From assembly GCA_963535465.1 (NCBI GenBank), contig CAUSWF010000015.1:1-14981 (forward strand): a DNA stretch of 14,981 nt, written 5' to 3'. Position 1 is the first letter of the stretch; the number at the start of each line of letters is the position of its first letter. The notes under the pieces are model-generated. The model was not told the origin of the DNA, ran no database searches, and worked only from the letters and a program-made list of their open reading frames with translations. The DNA comes from CAUSWF01 sp963535465. GTDB taxonomy: Bacteria; Bacillota_I; Bacilli_A; RF39; UBA660. Shown here piece after piece: positions 13,204-14,981 of the stretch. Position numbers and translations under genes: made by a program.

Positions 13204-13816
13204 ATTTTATTAGCCTCCTTATATAGTGTTTATCTACTATAGTATCTATTAATATTATAGTTTCTAATATTGTTAATATTATTATAAATATTATATTTAT
13301 AGTTATAGGTGATTTTTTATATATTGTTGTATCTAAATATGAATCCGTTAAATATGTTTCATAATTATTTTCATTTATTTCTACTTTATTTTCTCTTGGT
13401 ATAAAGTTAGATACATTTCTTAGAGCAATTGATTTTAGAGATGTAGATGTTTTAGATGGATATCCATATACTTTTATTGGTTTTGGTTTTATAGAAATTC
13501 TTTCATATGAGGCATCTATTATATTTTTATATTTTGAGTAAGTACTTTCTTTTATAGCAATAATGTATATATGCCATTTGCCTGTTTCTTCTTTTTCTAT
13601 TACAAAATGAGTTCCTACATCTTTATCTTTATCATAGGCAAACTTTTCACTCATACTAGATACATTTATATATGAATATTCATTATTTGAATGATCAAAT
13701 GATACTTCTTTTAAATTGTCTTTGTATGATTTTAATCCTACTATTATTAGAAGAAATAAACATATTGATTCTATACATATTATAAATAATTTTTTCTCTA
13801 ATCTCTTTTCTTTCAT
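13166..13816 (-). CDS. Two-helix membrane protein of unknown function
   Basis: This 216-aa protein has a basic N-terminus, a membrane helix at about 9-28 ('KLFIICIESICLFLLIIVGL'), a beta-rich middle of about 140 residues that should lie outside the cell ('HFVIEKEETGKWHIYIIAIKE', 'RISIKPKPIKVYGYPSKTSTSLKSIALRNVSNF'), a second helix at about 171-194 and a strongly basic tail ('RRLIKYAISRNNRKRIH'). GAGGAAG precedes the ATG. Its last 38 bp overlap the start of the femX-like gene in another frame, so the two are made together, and a role near the cell envelope is a fair guess. I recognise no family. The trpS terminator separates it from trpS. Confidence 0.7.
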   Translation of the reverse strand: MKEKRLEKKLFIICIESICLFLLIIVGLKSYKDNLKEVSFDHSNNEYSYINVSSMSEKFAYDKDKDVGTHFVIEKEETGKWHIYIIAIKESTYSKYKNIIDASYERISIKPKPIKVYGYPSKTSTSLKSIALRNVSNFIPRENKVEINENNYETYLTDSYLDTTIYKKSPITINIIFIIILTILETIILIDTIVDKHYIRRLIKYAISRNNRKRIH

Positions 13817-13875
13817 ATCTTCCTCTTTTATTATTATAACATGATTATATTGTCATACTATTTTATTTATAAGAA

Positions 13876-13899
13876 AAAGAGATGTTTTTACATCTCTTT
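13876..13899 (-). terminator. trpS terminator overlapping its stop codon
   Basis: AAAGAGATGT (13876-13885) and ACATCTCTTT (13890-13899) form a 10-bp stem with a 4-base loop; on the minus strand it continues into TTCTT. The trpS stop codon (complement of 13888-13890) lies in the loop side of the hairpin, so the last codons double as the terminator stem. Confidence 0.8.
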
Positions 13900-14886
13900 A
13901 ATATTTTTTCTAGTTACTCCTACTTTTTCTTTTACTTGTTCATATTTTTCTTTCGCAAGTAATCTAGTCTTTTCTTTTCCTTCATTTAATATTTCATCTA
14001 ACATATTACTGTTTAGTATTTTATTATATTTTCCTTGAATTTCTTCTAGGAAATTTCCTACTATTTCAGCAACATACTTTTTAAATTCACCATAGCCTTT
14101 ATCTTTAAATTTTTCTTCTATTTCTTTTATTTCAGTATGTGATAGAGCTGATGCGATATTTAATAAATTAGATATTCCAGGTTGATTTTCTTCATCAAAT
14201 TTTACTTCATTTAGAGAATCTGTAGTTGACTTCATTATTTTCTTTTTAGCTGTTTCTATATCATCGAATAGGCTTATTACTCCAGTGGGATTTGCTTCTG
14301 ATTTAGACATCTTTTTAGATGGATCTTTTAAATCTCTTATCTTAGTACCTATTTTTGTAATTAATGGTTCTGGTATTTTAAAAGTATCTCCATATATTTT
14401 ATTAAATCTTTCAGCTATATTTCTTGCTAATTCTACGTGTTGTTTTTGATCTATTCCCACTGGTACTAAATCTGTATCACAGAATAAGATATCTGATGCC
14501 ATAAGTATTGGGTATGTTAATAATCCTACTGAGAAGTTAGAATGTTCTTTTGATTTTTCTTTAAATTGAATCATACGAGATGCTTCTCCATAATATGTAT
14601 TACATTCTAATATGTATGACATAGCTGGTATATATTCATTTTCTGATTGGATATATATGGTATTTTTATTTGGATCTAGTCCACAAGCTAAGTACATTGC
14701 GATAAACTTTCTTATTCTTTCGTTTAATAGATATCTATCTTGAGGTAATGTTAGAGCATGTAAATCTGCGACAAAGATGAACGAATCATAATTTTCTTGC
14801 ATATTTATCATTTGTCTAATTGATCCTATATAATTACCTAATGTTAAATCTCCAGTTGGTTTTAATCCTGTTAATATTCTTTTCAT
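13888..14886 (-). CDS. trpS: Tryptophanyl-tRNA synthetase
   Basis: This 332-aa class I synthetase has the standard bacterial length. It joins tryptophan to tRNA-Trp with ATP in the cytoplasm, probably as a homodimer. Marks in order: 'RILTGLKPTGDLTLGNYIGSI' with the HIGH-equivalent 'TLGN' (15-18), 'FVADLHALT' (38-46), 'YGEASRMIQFKEKS' (99-112), 'YPILMASDILFCDTDLVPVGIDQKQHVELARNIAERFN' (125-162) and 'KKMSKS' (191-196) for ATP binding. The C-terminal part is the helical anticodon-binding domain. GAGGAAG lies before the ATG. The likely -10 is TAAAAT at about 25 bases upstream, which leaves a leader too short for a T-box. It has its own terminator and appears monocistronic. Confidence 0.97.
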   Translation of the reverse strand: MKRILTGLKPTGDLTLGNYIGSIRQMINMQENYDSFIFVADLHALTLPQDRYLLNERIRKFIAMYLACGLDPNKNTIYIQSENEYIPAMSYILECNTYYGEASRMIQFKEKSKEHSNFSVGLLTYPILMASDILFCDTDLVPVGIDQKQHVELARNIAERFNKIYGDTFKIPEPLITKIGTKIRDLKDPSKKMSKSEANPTGVISLFDDIETAKKKIMKSTTDSLNEVKFDEENQPGISNLLNIASALSHTEIKEIEEKFKDKGYGEFKKYVAEIVGNFLEEIQGKYNKILNSNMLDEILNEGKEKTRLLAKEKYEQVKEKVGVTRKNIKEM

Positions 14887-14981
14887 ACAAATCTTCCTCT
14901 TTCAATATATATTTTAACACATTTAGATTATTTTAACTAATAAAGAATATCGTTATTTATAGAATACTAAATAAAAAGTAG
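14887..14981 (-). promoter_or_regulatory. trpS promoter region
   Basis: On the minus strand TAAAAT (complement of 14911-14916) follows a TG at the extended -10 position (complement of 14918-14919); a poor -35 (TTAGTT) lies 18 bp further up. GAGGAAG then serves the ATG. The transcript leader would be about 20 bases. The rest of the 95 bases to the window edge is AT-rich and holds nothing else that I can support. Confidence 0.5.

Noticed and set aside
14887..14981. T-box riboswitch upstream of trpS
   Set aside because: A -10 box lies about 25 bases before the start, leaving no room for a T-box; no specifier loop or antiterminator sequence is visible before the window edge.
1..14981. TGA read as tryptophan, as in Mycoplasma
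   Set aside because: TGG codes Trp throughout, no in-frame TGA was needed to explain any gene, and one probable gene (746-955) stops at TGA.

Overview
The window is very AT-rich DNA from a low-GC Bacillota. A wall-building member of the Bacilli is likely, perhaps of the RF39/Erysipelotrichales type, but this is inferred only from base composition, gene families and the form of the tRNA-Gly end; no marker gene fixes the lineage. Start sites carry clear AGGAGG-type ribosome binding sites and tryptophan is coded by TGG. At least one likely gene (746-955) ends in TGA, so the standard bacterial code fits.

Positions 1 to about 5157 are one end of an integrated element, either a prophage or an integrative/conjugative element, that continues leftward out of the window. 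On the minus strand is a packed early operon: a Cro-like XRE regulator, small unknown proteins, a 47-aa gene, a two-helix membrane protein, two small HTH proteins, and the start of a winged-helix replication-initiator-like gene whose coding sequence holds 15-bp tandem repeats (a candidate origin). On the plus strand, divergent from the Cro-like gene, lie a LexA/CI-type self-cleaving repressor, a SAP-domain protein and a tyrosine integrase, each overlapping the next by a few bases. Two sets of short tandem repeats follow the integrase. The element ends in an 18-bp copy of the 3' end of a tRNA-Gly gene, with the tRNA transcription terminator just beyond it. The intact tRNA-Gly and the other end of the element should therefore lie to the left of the window.

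Positions 5158 to about 7415 look like an accessory zone or gene graveyard downstream of the tRNA. It holds two terminators, a small gene broken by two consecutive stop codons, a membrane-anchored coiled-coil protein, the 3' remnant of a larger gene (possibly a mobilisation protein), and an intact KilA-N domain protein.

From 7415 rightward the DNA looks like ordinary chromosome. A minus-strand operon encodes a YlmH-like S4 RNA-binding protein, an ABC-F translation ATPase and an unidentified 146-aa protein. Divergent from it is a plus-strand pair: a short intracellular GH13 (alpha-amylase-family) protein with an altered fourth conserved region, and a PrsW-type membrane protease. Then, on the minus strand, come a FemX-type peptidoglycan-bridge aminoacyltransferase, a two-helix membrane protein overlapping it, and trpS with its own terminator. 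I found no wholly new multi-gene system. The best leads are the integration junction with its repeats, the possible intragenic origin, the altered GH13 protein and the unidentified gene behind the ABC-F gene.
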